63,467 nt of DNA from an uncultured Myxococcales bacterium (GTDB lineage Bacteria; Myxococcota_A; Polyangia; Polyangiales; Polyangiaceae): positions 1-63,467 of the forward strand of contig CALFEQ010000117.1 of NCBI GenBank assembly GCA_937949945.1. Reading direction: 5' to 3'. Below the pieces are notes generated by a model. The model was not told the DNA's origin, made no database searches, and saw only the letters and a program-made list of their open reading frames with translations. The position numbers were made by a program, and so were the translations under genes. How positions within the stretch are numbered: position 1 is the first letter of the stretch; each line of letters begins with the position of its first letter. Shown piece after piece: positions 52,204 through 62,226 of the stretch.

Positions 52204-52507
52204 GCCTCAGCCCGACGATCGAGAGCACGAGCAGCCCGAGGAACAGCACGCGCCAGAAGCTGACAGGCTCGCGGAAGAGGAAGATGCCGAGCACCGCGGC
52301 GCCCGTCGCGCCGATGCCGACCCACACCGCGTAGGCGGTCCCGATCGGGATCGTCTTCGCGGCGTTGGCGAGCAGAAGCATGCTTGCGACGATGGCGATG
52401 ATCGTGAGCACGCTCGGCACGGGCCGCGTGAACCCCTGCGTGTACTTGAGGCCGACGGCCCATGCGACCTCGAGCAGACCTGCAATCACGAGCTTCAGCC
52501 ACGCCAC
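52181..52507 (-). CDS. gdx: Small multidrug resistance protein, guanidinium exporter (SugE/Gdx) type
   Basis: 108 aa from the GTG at 52507 (GAGGTG about 8 nt upstream, within a small hairpin CGACG-AGGTGC-CGTCG). Four membrane helices. Residues LVIAGLLEVAWAVGLKYTQG, then FTRPVPSVLTIIAIVASMLL, IPIGTAYAVWVGIGATGAAV and VLSIVGLRLTAPKSE match the SugE/Gdx subfamily, with the central Glu (LLEVAW) that binds guanidinium. It exports guanidinium against protons. No guanidine riboswitch could be recognised upstream. Its last 23 nt overlap the convergent hpf gene. Confidence 0.88.
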   Translation of the reverse strand: MAWLKLVIAGLLEVAWAVGLKYTQGFTRPVPSVLTIIAIVASMLLLANAAKTIPIGTAYAVWVGIGATGAAVLGIFLFREPVSFWRVLFLGLLVLSIVGLRLTAPKSE

Positions 52508-52717
52508 TTCGACGGCACCTCGTCGGGTTGGATGTGGGGTGCGTCGTCTTGTCTTGACCGGGTACGGCGCGTCTCGTCCGGGCCGCGCGCACGTAGACGC
52601 GCTGCGGGCGGGACCATAGATCGAACGCAAGCGAATGCAAAGCCGCTCCGAGCGCGTGGCTCGCTGCGAGCGTCGGAGCGACCTCGCGCGCAGGGAGTGA
52701 GGAGGCCGAAGGCCCCC

Positions 52718-54613
<1,896 letters not shown>

Positions 54614-54706
54614 GCACCCAAGGCTAGCGGCTTTGGGCGTGTCACGACAGACGTGGATTGTGGGACCCGGGGCCCTCCCGAGCGGTAGCGCTCCCGCCGC
54701 CCCCCG

Positions 54707-55579
54707 TCACTTCCGCGGGGGCGGAGGCGCCGCACACTCCAGCGGCGGCAGCTCCTGCGGAGACATGCCGTCGGCGATCCACTCCGCGTGGGCGAGGACG
54801 AGGCGGTACGCGTCGATGCGGGCCATCACGGTCGGACCGCGCGTCGTCTCGTCGTGATCCATCGCGGCCAGGCTCACGACCCCGATGATCTCGCGCGAGT
54901 CCTTCGCGAACACCGGGCCTCCGGAGTCCCCGGGACAGATCGACGCGTCCATGTGGATGGTCTCCCCCGTCAGCGCGCGGATGGGCCCGCCCTCGCGGCC
55001 TTTGCGCCGGATGCCGTCCGAGGAGAGCGCGCAACGCCCGAAGCCGACCGGATAGGCTTCCTCCCCGACGCGAGGAGGAGCATCGAGCCGCGGCCGCATC
55101 GTCGAGAGGCCGATCAGCTTCCTCTTGAGCACGAGCACGGCGATGTCCCCGGCGCCTCCGGCCTCGCCGCACGGGGGCGCGACGATGTGCCGGACCCCGA
55201 CCTCGCCCCAGGCGAAGTAATCTCCGCCGAGCTCGACGCGGATGGTGCTCGGCTCGATGAGCCGCTTCGTGAACTCTCCGCGAGGGCCGCGCTCCACCAC
55301 GCAGTGATGGGCCGTCAGGATGAGGTCATCCGCGATGACCGTGCCCGTGCACGACATCGTCGGCCCGACCACGCGCACGATCGCGTCTTCCGGCACGGCG
55401 AGCGCGAACGGCGTCTCGAGCACGCGGATGTCGGCGAGCTCCTCTCGCGCCGAGGGAACGACCACCTTCGGCTTCGAGCCCTGGATCGCCTGACAGCCGA
55501 AGGCGCCGAGCACCACCGCCGTCGGTCCGATGACCTTCCGAACGACATCGATCCAGCGGCGTGTGCGCGATCGACTCAA
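54707..55579 (-). CDS. Trypsin-like serine protease (S1), putative lipoprotein
   Basis: 290 aa. An N-terminal hydrophobic signal ends in GAFGC (Cys29), a plausible lipobox. The chymotrypsin-fold triad is complete: His92 (LILTAHHCVV), Asp145 (AGDIAVLVLK) and Ser219 (CPGDSGGPVF). SCTGTVIADD is also typical. Four or more Cys may form disulfides. The C-terminus is Pro-rich. It likely cuts proteins in the periplasm or at the surface; it lies 93 nt downstream of the glmS start region on the same strand but is probably separate. Confidence 0.9.
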   Translation of the reverse strand: MSRSRTRRWIDVVRKVIGPTAVVLGAFGCQAIQGSKPKVVVPSAREELADIRVLETPFALAVPEDAIVRVVGPTMSCTGTVIADDLILTAHHCVVERGPRGEFTKRLIEPSTIRVELGGDYFAWGEVGVRHIVAPPCGEAGGAGDIAVLVLKRKLIGLSTMRPRLDAPPRVGEEAYPVGFGRCALSSDGIRRKGREGGPIRALTGETIHMDASICPGDSGGPVFAKDSREIIGVVSLAAMDHDETTRGPTVMARIDAYRLVLAHAEWIADGMSPQELPPLECAAPPPPRK

Positions 55580-55802
55580 CGGTCCTCCTCGGGGGCTCGC
55601 CGCTTCGACGGGGGAAGATGGAGCGAGCGTACAGGGAACTCGTCATTCTTGCGTGACGACGAACCCGTCGCCACTTCATCTGCATCGCGAGACGTGTTCG
55701 AAATTACGTGTAGATCGCATGCAATGCCGCTCCTGGCTCCAAGACGAGAAAGAGGAGGGCAGGGAGCACACCCCCGATGTGGTCAGGGCACGCCCTCGAG
55801 CG

Positions 55803-56330
55803 CTACTGGGTCGAGACGGCCAAGGACACCTGGCGCGTGGCGTTGTAGTAGGCGAGGGCGGACGCTTCGGGCTGGGCGTTCGCGTCCTCGATGCCGAGCT
55901 GCACGAGCTGCTCGATGATGTCGGCCCGCCGCGTGGCCGAGGCGATGAGCCACGTCGAGCACTCGACCGCCGGATCGGCGCATGCGGCGAGCACGCGCTT
56001 CTCGGCCGCGAGCGCATCGGCGGACCGACCCTGCTCGAGCAGTGCGCGCGCGTACAGGTGCTCCACGGTGGGCTCCGACCGAACCGCGGGCGCGGCGCGC
56101 TCGATCGTGCCGATGGCCATCCCGGGTTGGCGGATGTCGAGGTAGGCCTGCGCGAGCTCGCGAACGGCGTTCGGATCGTGCGGATGGGCGGCCACCTTCG
56201 CCTCGAGGAGCGCCACCGGGCCGCTGCGCGCCGTGTCGGAGACGATGGGCTTTTCGCGCTGCGTCGTCCCGCAGAACCAGATCGCGCCGATCGCCGCCAA
56301 CACCGCCACGTTCCAGCCCTTCACGCCCAT
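55803..56330 (-). CDS. TPR-like membrane-anchored protein
   Basis: About 175 aa from the ATG at 56330 (a GTG two codons on has AAGGA at 6 nt and may be the real start). A short N-terminal membrane segment (WNVAVLAAIGAIWFCG) is followed by TPR-like helices: LLEAKVAAHPHDPNAVRELA, AYLDIRQPGMAIGTIERAAP, EHLYARALLEQGRSADALAA. The frame opens upstream (56594) but lacks support. Similar small proteins are common scaffold or assembly components in myxobacteria. It lies 285 nt downstream of the LeuB-like gene. Confidence 0.7.
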   Translation of the reverse strand: MGVKGWNVAVLAAIGAIWFCGTTQREKPIVSDTARSGPVALLEAKVAAHPHDPNAVRELAQAYLDIRQPGMAIGTIERAAPAVRSEPTVEHLYARALLEQGRSADALAAEKRVLAACADPAVECSTWLIASATRRADIIEQLVQLGIEDANAQPEASALAYYNATRQVSLAVSTQ

Positions 56331-56615
56331 TCCTTCTTCGTCTCCCCTTGCTTGGCCCCCTCGGAGCTCTCCGAGCGAGATTGTCCCTCTTGGACGCGGC
56401 AGCCTCCGAAACGTTCCAATCCTCCGCCGCGGCTCGAAGCAGAGACAGCTCTGCTCACCGGATGGTTCCCGGTTCTTGCTCGAGCTCGTCTCTTTTCGCC
56501 CGCCGAGGCGGCGGCCGAACGCAGCTTCCGATGGAACCCTCCGCTCGAGCTCCGTCTTGGGAGAGAAATTCCGCCTACATCTCCGCTCATCCACGCGGAC
56601 GGTGTCCGACGGCGT

Positions 56616-57677
56616 TCAGGAGCGCTTCAGGCGTTCGAGCACCCAGTCGGTGACCGCCTTCGTGCCGAGCTTGCCTCCGACGTCGGGCGTGCAGTTGCCC
56701 GTGGCGACCGCCTCGGCGCAGATCTTCTCGATCCGCTCCTCCTCTTCTTTCCATCCGAGGTGAGCGAGCATCATCCCGACGGTCAGGAAGCTCGCGATCG
56801 GGTTCGCGAGGTCCTTGCCGACGAGGGGCGGCGCCGAGCCGTGCACCGGCTCGAACATCGCGACGCGCTGCGGGTCGGCATAGTGGACGTTCGCGCTCGC
56901 GGCCATGCCGAGGCCGCCTTGGAGCGCGGCTCCGAGGTCCGTGACGATGTCGCCGAACAGGTTGTTCGTGACGATCACCTCGAACTGGCTCGGATCCTGG
57001 ACCATGTAGAGGCAGAGCGCGTCGACGTAGACGTGCTTGGCTCGGATCTCCGGGTACTCCTTCGCGACCTCGAAGAAGCAGCGGTACCAGAGCTCGTGGG
57101 CGTGCTTCATGGCGTTCGACTTGTCCGCCATGTGCACGGTCTTCTTTCCGTGCCGCTTCGCATACTCGAAGCCGGCGCGGACCAGGCGCTCGACACCCTT
57201 GCGCGTGTTGACGTCCTCGTTGATGGCGATCTCGTCGGGCGTGCCGCGCTTGAACTGCCCGCCCATGCCCACGTAGATGCCCTCGGTGTTCTCGCGGAAG
57301 ACGACCATGTCGACGTCCTTCGCGCCGCGGTCCTTGAGCGGTACGAGGCGATCGGCGAGCGCCTTCACCGGGCGGATGTTCGCGTAGAGATCGAGCCCGA
57401 AGCGCAGGCCGAAGAGGATGTCGCGCGCGTATTCGAGGTTCGGCACGCGCGGATCGCCGAGCGCGCCGAGGAGGACGGCGCGGGCCTCCTTCGCGATCCG
57501 CTCCTGGACGTCCTTCGGGAACGTCGTCCCGTCGCGAAGGTAGCGCTCTGCGCCGAGGTCGAGCTGCCACAGCTCCAGCGGCAGCTTGCGGTCGTCACGG
57601 TAATGCTCGAGCACGCGCGTCGCGCACGCCATCACTTCGGGACCGATCCCGTCACCGGGGAGGATCGCGATCAGCAT
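56616..57677 (-). CDS. leuB: 3-Isopropylmalate dehydrogenase-family enzyme (LeuB-like)
   Basis: 353 aa from the ATG at 57677 (the frame opens at 57764). Begins LIAILPGDGIGPEVMACATR, with FRENTEGIYVGMGGQFKRG, HMADKSNAMKHAHELW, MVQDPSQFEVIVTNNLFGDI and EPVHGSAPPLVGKDLANP, the decarboxylating-dehydrogenase signatures for Mg2+ and NAD. In leucine synthesis it oxidises 3-isopropylmalate. No other leu gene is adjacent, and the family also includes tartrate and isocitrate enzymes, so the substrate is not certain. Confidence 0.85.
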   Translation of the reverse strand: MLIAILPGDGIGPEVMACATRVLEHYRDDRKLPLELWQLDLGAERYLRDGTTFPKDVQERIAKEARAVLLGALGDPRVPNLEYARDILFGLRFGLDLYANIRPVKALADRLVPLKDRGAKDVDMVVFRENTEGIYVGMGGQFKRGTPDEIAINEDVNTRKGVERLVRAGFEYAKRHGKKTVHMADKSNAMKHAHELWYRCFFEVAKEYPEIRAKHVYVDALCLYMVQDPSQFEVIVTNNLFGDIVTDLGAALQGGLGMAASANVHYADPQRVAMFEPVHGSAPPLVGKDLANPIASFLTVGMMLAHLGWKEEEERIEKICAEAVATGNCTPDVGGKLGTKAVTDWVLERLKRS

Positions 57678-57796
57678 GGGTGAGGCACCTGAGGTCGATG
57701 GTTGAGCAGAACGCGAGCGCCGCGACGACGCTTCGCTCGCGACGCGGGGCGGACGTCCGTCCACCTCCGAGGGCCGCTACGCTACCATGGCGAGCC

Positions 57797-58564
57797 ATGC
57801 ACGGAACGCGTCGCTTCGATGCCGGTGCTCAGTCGATCCTTCTCGCCGGTGCCCTCGCGATCGCCTCGTGCGGCGGAGAGGCCTCCGGGCCGCCGCCGAC
57901 CGCTCCCGCCACGAAGGCGGCGCCTGCCGAAGAGCCGCAGGCCGCGGCTCCTGCGGACGGCGCGAGCGGCGCTTCCGCGTCGTCGTCCGCCTCCGACGTC
58001 GGTCGCTGGCCGTTCGGGCCCGAGCCCACCCCGGAGGAGCGCGCCGCGCAGCTCGAGCGTCTCATGAAGGACCCCGGACCGATCAAGAGCAACTGGGTCC
58101 CGCCGGGGAAGAGCGAGCGCTACGGCCGGGCGGAGGGGCTCATCGCCGCGAAGCCCGACGCGGTGCGCGCGAAGCTGCTCGACTTCATGCACTACAAGGA
58201 CCTCGCGGGCCCGAAGTTCAAGAGCGTGAAGGTCGTCGACAAGCAGGGGCAGACCACGGACGTCTACTTCCAGCTCCCGATCATGAAGGGGCTGGTCACG
58301 CTCTGGTACATCACGCGCTTCCCGCCCGCGCGCTCGACCGGCACCGGCGACGTCATCGAGGGCACGTTCGTGAAGGGCAACATCAAGAACATGCACATCG
58401 CCTTCACGGTGCGCCCCGGTCACGACGAGAACACGAGCGTCCTCGTCTGCGATCTCGTCCTCCAGCCGAACGTCCCGGCTCCGCAGTCGGCGCTCGACGA
58501 GGAGCTCCGCGACGCGTGCGGCGACGCCATCAACTCGATCCGGCGCACGGTCGCCGCCAACTGA
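57797..58564 (+). CDS. Lipoprotein with START/SRPBCC-like domain
   Basis: 255 aa from the ATG at 57797 (an earlier in-frame start at 57680 would overlap the dehydrogenase promoter). The signal ends in LAIASC, a lipobox. A Pro/Ala/Ser-rich spacer (about 35-80) is followed by a 160-residue domain (GRAEGLIAAKPDAVRAKLLD, TDVYFQLPIMKGLVTLWYIT, GTFVKGNIKNMHIAFTVRP, CDLVLQPNVPAPQSALDEEL) with the feel of START-like lipid-binding proteins. It is divergent from leuB, which starts 120 nt away. Confidence 0.75.
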   Translation: MHGTRRFDAGAQSILLAGALAIASCGGEASGPPPTAPATKAAPAEEPQAAAPADGASGASASSSASDVGRWPFGPEPTPEERAAQLERLMKDPGPIKSNWVPPGKSERYGRAEGLIAAKPDAVRAKLLDFMHYKDLAGPKFKSVKVVDKQGQTTDVYFQLPIMKGLVTLWYITRFPPARSTGTGDVIEGTFVKGNIKNMHIAFTVRPGHDENTSVLVCDLVLQPNVPAPQSALDEELRDACGDAINSIRRTVAAN

Positions 58565-58590
58565 GACGAGGAGAGTGGTGCGGCAGTGGC

Positions 58591-58890
58591 TCAGCCGCCG
58601 ACCACGACCTTCCACTCGCAGACGCGCCAGCGCGTGACGAGGCCGTTCTTCACGTACGGATCCTCGCGCGCGAAGCGCTCGGCGACGGTGCGGTCGTTCC
58701 CGCGGAACACGATGGCCGCGCCCTCGACTTGCGGCGCAGCCGCGTCGAAGCCGTCTCCGAACGCGCCCGCCAGCGCGAGCTCGCCTCGTTCGTGGGCCTC
58801 GCGCGCGAGGCGGAGATGCTCTTCGCGCAGCGGTGCGCGGCGCTCGACGTAGTCGGGGACGACATCGTAGAGGAGCAGCCAGTACTTCAT
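58591..58890 (-). CDS. YciI-like (YCII domain) protein
   Basis: 99 aa. MKYWLLLYDVVPDYVERRAP, LREEHLRLAREAHERGELAL, AFGDGF, GAAIVFRGNDRTVAERFARE and DPYVKNGLVTRW are YCII features with the conserved Asp-His-type pairing (YDVVPDYVERRAPLREEH). YCII proteins are small ferredoxin-like-fold proteins, some with hydrolase-like roles. The start is 4 nt after the stop of the HAD gene, so it is the last gene of the ald-HAD-YciI operon. Confidence 0.85.
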   Translation of the reverse strand: MKYWLLLYDVVPDYVERRAPLREEHLRLAREAHERGELALAGAFGDGFDAAAPQVEGAAIVFRGNDRTVAERFAREDPYVKNGLVTRWRVCEWKVVVGG

Positions 58891-58894
58891 CGCT

Positions 58895-59641
58895 TCACCG
58901 TCGCTTCGTCTCCGTGATCGCGCGGGCGACTTCGACTGCGCCCGGTACGCGCGGGACGTCCGGGTGGCGCCCGGCGTAGTGCCCGAAGGGATCGACGAGC
59001 GCGTGCCGGCAGCCGGCCGCGCGTGCACCGAGGACGTCCGTCGCGAAGACGTCGCCGAGGTGGAGCGCGCGCTCGGGGCCGATCCCGAACCGATCGAACG
59101 CGACGCGGAAGATGCGTGGATCGGGCTTCTCGAAGCCCACCTTCGCGCTGTCGACGACGAGGTCGAAGTGGCGGAGCACGCCGAGCTCCTCGAAGAGGCG
59201 CTCGAGCATGCCCTCGGAGTTCGAGATGATCGCCACCTTCGTCCCGACCGCCCGGGCTTCGTCGAGCGCGGGCCCGAGGCCGTCGGGGACCTTGCACCAG
59301 AGGTTCTTCGCCTCGTGGCTCCGCCAGGCCGCGTCGAGCAAGCGCGGGACGCGCTCGGCGTCGAGGCCGGCGCGGAGCGCGATCGTGCCGACCATGCGGC
59401 CCCACGCAGGCGCGCCGGGTCGATCGCGGAACGACCACGCGCAGTCGTGGAGCTCGCCGGTCTCGGCGAGGGCCTTGGCCTCCCCCTCGCTGCGCACCAG
59501 GGTCTCGGCCGACACCTCGAAGCCCGCGGCCTCGCGGAGGATGTCCGCGAGGCGCGCATGGTCGAGGAAGATGACGGTGTTGCCGGCGTCGAGACAGAGC
59601 AGATCGACGCCGGCGACGAGCGAGGGATCGACCGACGGCAT
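58895..59641 (-). CDS. HAD-superfamily hydrolase with altered first motif
   Basis: 248 aa from the ATG at 59641. Motif I reads LCLDAGNTVIF: the nucleophile Asp18 is kept but the usual second Asp (general acid, two residues on) is Gly20. Motif II is VAIISNSEG, with Lys in KPDPRIF and motif GDVFATDVLGARAAG. The missing general acid makes an ordinary phosphatase less likely; dehalogenase, phosphonatase or non-standard types remain possible. The start is 8 nt after the ald stop and the YciI gene follows after 4 nt. Confidence 0.87.
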   Translation of the reverse strand: MPSVDPSLVAGVDLLCLDAGNTVIFLDHARLADILREAAGFEVSAETLVRSEGEAKALAETGELHDCAWSFRDRPGAPAWGRMVGTIALRAGLDAERVPRLLDAAWRSHEAKNLWCKVPDGLGPALDEARAVGTKVAIISNSEGMLERLFEELGVLRHFDLVVDSAKVGFEKPDPRIFRVAFDRFGIGPERALHLGDVFATDVLGARAAGCRHALVDPFGHYAGRHPDVPRVPGAVEVARAITETKRR

Positions 59642-59649
59642 CCCGGGCG

Positions 59650-60762
59650 TCAGCCCATGAGCTTCGTGGCGGGGACGAACTCCATGTTGTGCGCCTGCGC
59701 CACCGCCTCGTACGTGACGTGGCCGGCGTACGTGTTCACGCCCTTCATGAGCGCCTTGTCGCTCTTGCAGGCCGCGACCACGCCCATGTCGGCGATCTTG
59801 AGAGCGTAGGCCATCGTCGTGTTCGTGAGCGCCCACGTGCTCGTCTGCGGGACCGCGCCGGGCATGTTCGCGACGCAGTAGTGGACGACGCCGTTGACCT
59901 CGTAGGTCGGGTTGTCGTGCGTCGTCGGCCGGCACGTCTCGATGCAGCCGCCCTGGTCGACCGCGACGTCGACGACGACGCTGCCGGGCTCCATCTTCTC
60001 GATGAGCGACTTCGTCACGAGCTTCGGCGCGCGGGCGCCGGCGACGAGGACCGCGCCGATGACGAGGTCCGCGCGCTGGACCGACTGCTCGATGTTCGTC
60101 GGGTTCGAGTAGAGCGTCTCGACCGCGCCGCCGAAGACGTCCTCGAGGTAGGCCATCGTCGAGGCCTGGACGTCGAGCACCGTGACCTGCGCGCCCATGC
60201 CGATCGCGATCGTGGCCGCGTTTCGGCCGACGACGCCGCCGCCGAGGATGACGACGCGCCCGCGACGCGTGCCCGGAACGCCGCCGAGCAGGACGCCCTT
60301 GCCGCCGTGCTCCTTCTCGAGGCAGCTCGCGCCGACCTGGACGGCCATGCGGCCCGCGACCTCGCTCATCGGGCGGAGGAGAGGCAGCGAGCCGTCGTCG
60401 AGCTCGATCGTCTCGTACGCGATGCCGGTCACCTTCGACTCGACGAGCTTCTTCGTGAGCTCCGGCTCGGGCGCGAGGTGCAGATACGTGTAGAGGATCA
60501 GGTTCTCGCGGAAGAAGCCGTACTCCTGCGGCAGCGGCTCCTTCACCTTGACGACCATGTCCGCGCCCCAGGCGTCGGCCGCGGTCGGCACGATCTGGGC
60601 GCCCGCCGCGACGTAGTCGGCATCCGAGATCCCGGCGCCCTCGCCAGCGCTCTTCTCGACCAGGACCTTGTGGCCATGTGCGGTGAGGCTGCGAACACCC
60701 GCGGGGGTCATGCCGACGCGGTACTCACGAGTCTTGATCTCCTTCGGCACTCCGATGATCAC
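59650..60762 (-). CDS. ald: Alanine dehydrogenase
   Basis: 370 aa from the GTG at 60762 (AAAGGAG 7 nt upstream). MIIGVPKEIKTREYRVGMTP, VKVKEPLPQEY (the catalytic Lys), YTYLHLAPE (the catalytic His), RGRVVILGGGVVGRNAATIA (NAD-binding GxGxxG), DQGGCIETCRPTTH and MPGAVPQTSTWALTN are family hallmarks. It interconverts L-alanine and pyruvate with NAD. First gene of an operon with the HAD and YciI genes; an ECF sigma gene is divergent. Confidence 0.96.
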   Translation of the reverse strand: MIIGVPKEIKTREYRVGMTPAGVRSLTAHGHKVLVEKSAGEGAGISDADYVAAGAQIVPTAADAWGADMVVKVKEPLPQEYGFFRENLILYTYLHLAPEPELTKKLVESKVTGIAYETIELDDGSLPLLRPMSEVAGRMAVQVGASCLEKEHGGKGVLLGGVPGTRRGRVVILGGGVVGRNAATIAIGMGAQVTVLDVQASTMAYLEDVFGGAVETLYSNPTNIEQSVQRADLVIGAVLVAGARAPKLVTKSLIEKMEPGSVVVDVAVDQGGCIETCRPTTHDNPTYEVNGVVHYCVANMPGAVPQTSTWALTNTTMAYALKIADMGVVAACKSDKALMKGVNTYAGHVTYEAVAQAHNMEFVPATKLMG

Positions 60763-60907
60763 GGCGAAGCTCCTTTGCTCTCCTGGGGACGCGGAAACGG
60801 GCGGACCATAGCTGAGGGTTTCGGGGTCGTCGAGCGTCTGAGCTGGGGGGCGAGGCGGCCACCAAGGCGTCGTGACGCGGCGCGCCGACGAGCTCTTCCG
60901 CACGCGC

Positions 60908-60940
60908 TGTAAGGTTTTCCTGCGGGCGCGGACTGTCGGA
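60908..60940 (+). promoter_or_regulatory. Possible ECF-type promoter upstream of the sigma gene
   Basis: TGTAAGG (60908-60914) with TGTCGGA (60934-60940) downstream, the spacing and content seen at many ECF-dependent promoters, 15-20 nt before the sigma start. Weak by-eye match; it would imply autoregulation. Confidence 0.35.
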
Positions 60941-60954
60941 TCGAGAGCTCGAAA

Positions 60955-61497
60955 ATGGGTGATGCGAGGACGAGCACGATGGTCGCGGCCGACCGAGAGC
61001 GAGAGCTCTCTCGGTTGCTCGCCGAGCACGCTCGCCCGCTCGAGCGCGTCGCGGCCGCGTACGCGCGGTCCGCAGCCGACCGGGAAGACCTGCTCCAGGA
61101 CATCGCGCTCGCGCTCTGGCAGGCGCTGCCGGCGTTCCGCGGAGAGTGCTCCGAGCGGACCTACGTGCTCCGCATCGCGCACAACCGCGCGGTGTCCTTC
61201 CTGGCGAAGCGCGGGCCGGTCGTCGAGGACGTGGAGGACCACCAGGACGACGTCGCGTCGTCGACCGGGAAGAATCCGGCGATCGTCTACGAGCGGAAGG
61301 AGCGAGGAAGCCGCTTGCTCGCGGCCGTGCGAGCCCTGCCGCTCGGGCACAGGCAGGTCATCACGCAGCTGCTGGAGGGCCTCTCGCATCGCGACATCGC
61401 CGAGGTCCTCGGCACGAGCGAGACCAACGTGGCCGTCAGGGCGAACCGGGCACGAGCCGCCATGCGAGCGCTGCTCGAGGAGAGCGATCGGACATGA
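60955..61497 (+). CDS. RNA polymerase ECF sigma factor
   Basis: 180 aa. Region 2: LAEHARPLERVAAAYARSAA, DREDLLQDIALALWQALPAF and RGECSERTYVLRIAHNRAV. Region 4: LPLGHRQVITQLLEGLSHRD then IAEVLGTSETNVAVRANRAR. The downstream membrane protein gene overlaps its stop codon (ATGA), so translation is coupled. It is divergent from ald. An ATG at residue 9 is an alternative start. Confidence 0.92.
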   Translation: MGDARTSTMVAADRERELSRLLAEHARPLERVAAAYARSAADREDLLQDIALALWQALPAFRGECSERTYVLRIAHNRAVSFLAKRGPVVEDVEDHQDDVASSTGKNPAIVYERKERGSRLLAAVRALPLGHRQVITQLLEGLSHRDIAEVLGTSETNVAVRANRARAAMRALLEESDRT

Positions 61498-62117
61498 GCG
61501 AACGTGGACCGAACGAAGAGAGGAGCGAGGACGTGGAGCTCGCGGGTTGGAGGAAGGAATGGGCATCGTTGGGCGGCAGGGACGAGATCGCGAAAGAGCT
61601 CGCCGTGCGCGTGGTGAAGGACGGCCGCCGCATCTCGCGCGGCATCGCGATCGAGCTCGCTGCAGGCGCCCTGGCGACGGGCACCTGCGTCTGGATGCTC
61701 GCTCGGTCGCGCGGCGAGCTCGTCACCGTCGTGCTCTGCGCCGCCATCCTGATCTTCGTCGGCGTCTGGTGCACGCGGCTTCTGACGTTGCGGAAGGGCA
61801 CGATCGCGGCGGCCGATACGGGCCTCGATGCGTTCATCGAGCTCACGCGGCGCCGTCTCGAAGACGACCTGCGCTGGAGCGCGTTCTCGAAACGCGCCAT
61901 GGTGGCCATGTCCATCTTCGTCGTGCCTTGGGGCGTCTGGGCCGTCGTGGCTCGATGGGAGCTGTACCGCGCCGAGCCGTGGCGGGCGGTCGTGGGATTC
62001 GGCGGAGCCGCGCTCGTCTGGGCCGGCTGCTACGTGCTCGTCGAACGCAGGCGGGTGAAGCTCGAGGCGGAGCGCGAGCGCTTCCTCACGCTCGTCGCCG
62101 AACGAACCGCCGATTGA
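61494..62117 (+). CDS. Membrane protein coupled to the ECF sigma factor (putative anti-sigma)
   Basis: 207 aa. Overlaps the sigma stop by 4 nt. A charged cytoplasmic N-terminus of about 47 residues (with WRKEWASLGGRDEIAKELAV) precedes four predicted membrane segments (about 48-70, 75-95, 135-158, 163-183) and a short basic tail. No zinc-binding anti-sigma motif (HxxxCxxC) is visible. Position and topology suggest an anti-sigma factor of unusual type; unproven. Confidence 0.72.
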   Translation: MSERGPNEERSEDVELAGWRKEWASLGGRDEIAKELAVRVVKDGRRISRGIAIELAAGALATGTCVWMLARSRGELVTVVLCAAILIFVGVWCTRLLTLRKGTIAAADTGLDAFIELTRRRLEDDLRWSAFSKRAMVAMSIFVVPWGVWAVVARWELYRAEPWRAVVGFGGAALVWAGCYVLVERRRVKLEAERERFLTLVAERTAD

Positions 62118-62226
62118 CCGTGGCGCCCTGCGGACGTGCCGCACGGCCACGGTCAGGCGACCGCGCAGCACTGTGGCGAGCCCGAGGAAAGACGCGGTAT
62201 GAAGGAGCGCCCTCGGGATCTCTCGC

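Noticed and set aside
52508..52717. Guanidine riboswitch upstream of the SugE/Gdx gene
   Set aside because: Looked for ykkC-type conserved segments and for mini-ykkC ACGR loops. Only loose partial resemblance was found and key conserved blocks are missing.
54614..54706. glmS ribozyme
   Set aside because: This ribozyme is a feature of Gram-positive glmS leaders. No core sequence is visible upstream of this gene and the organism appears to be a myxobacterium.
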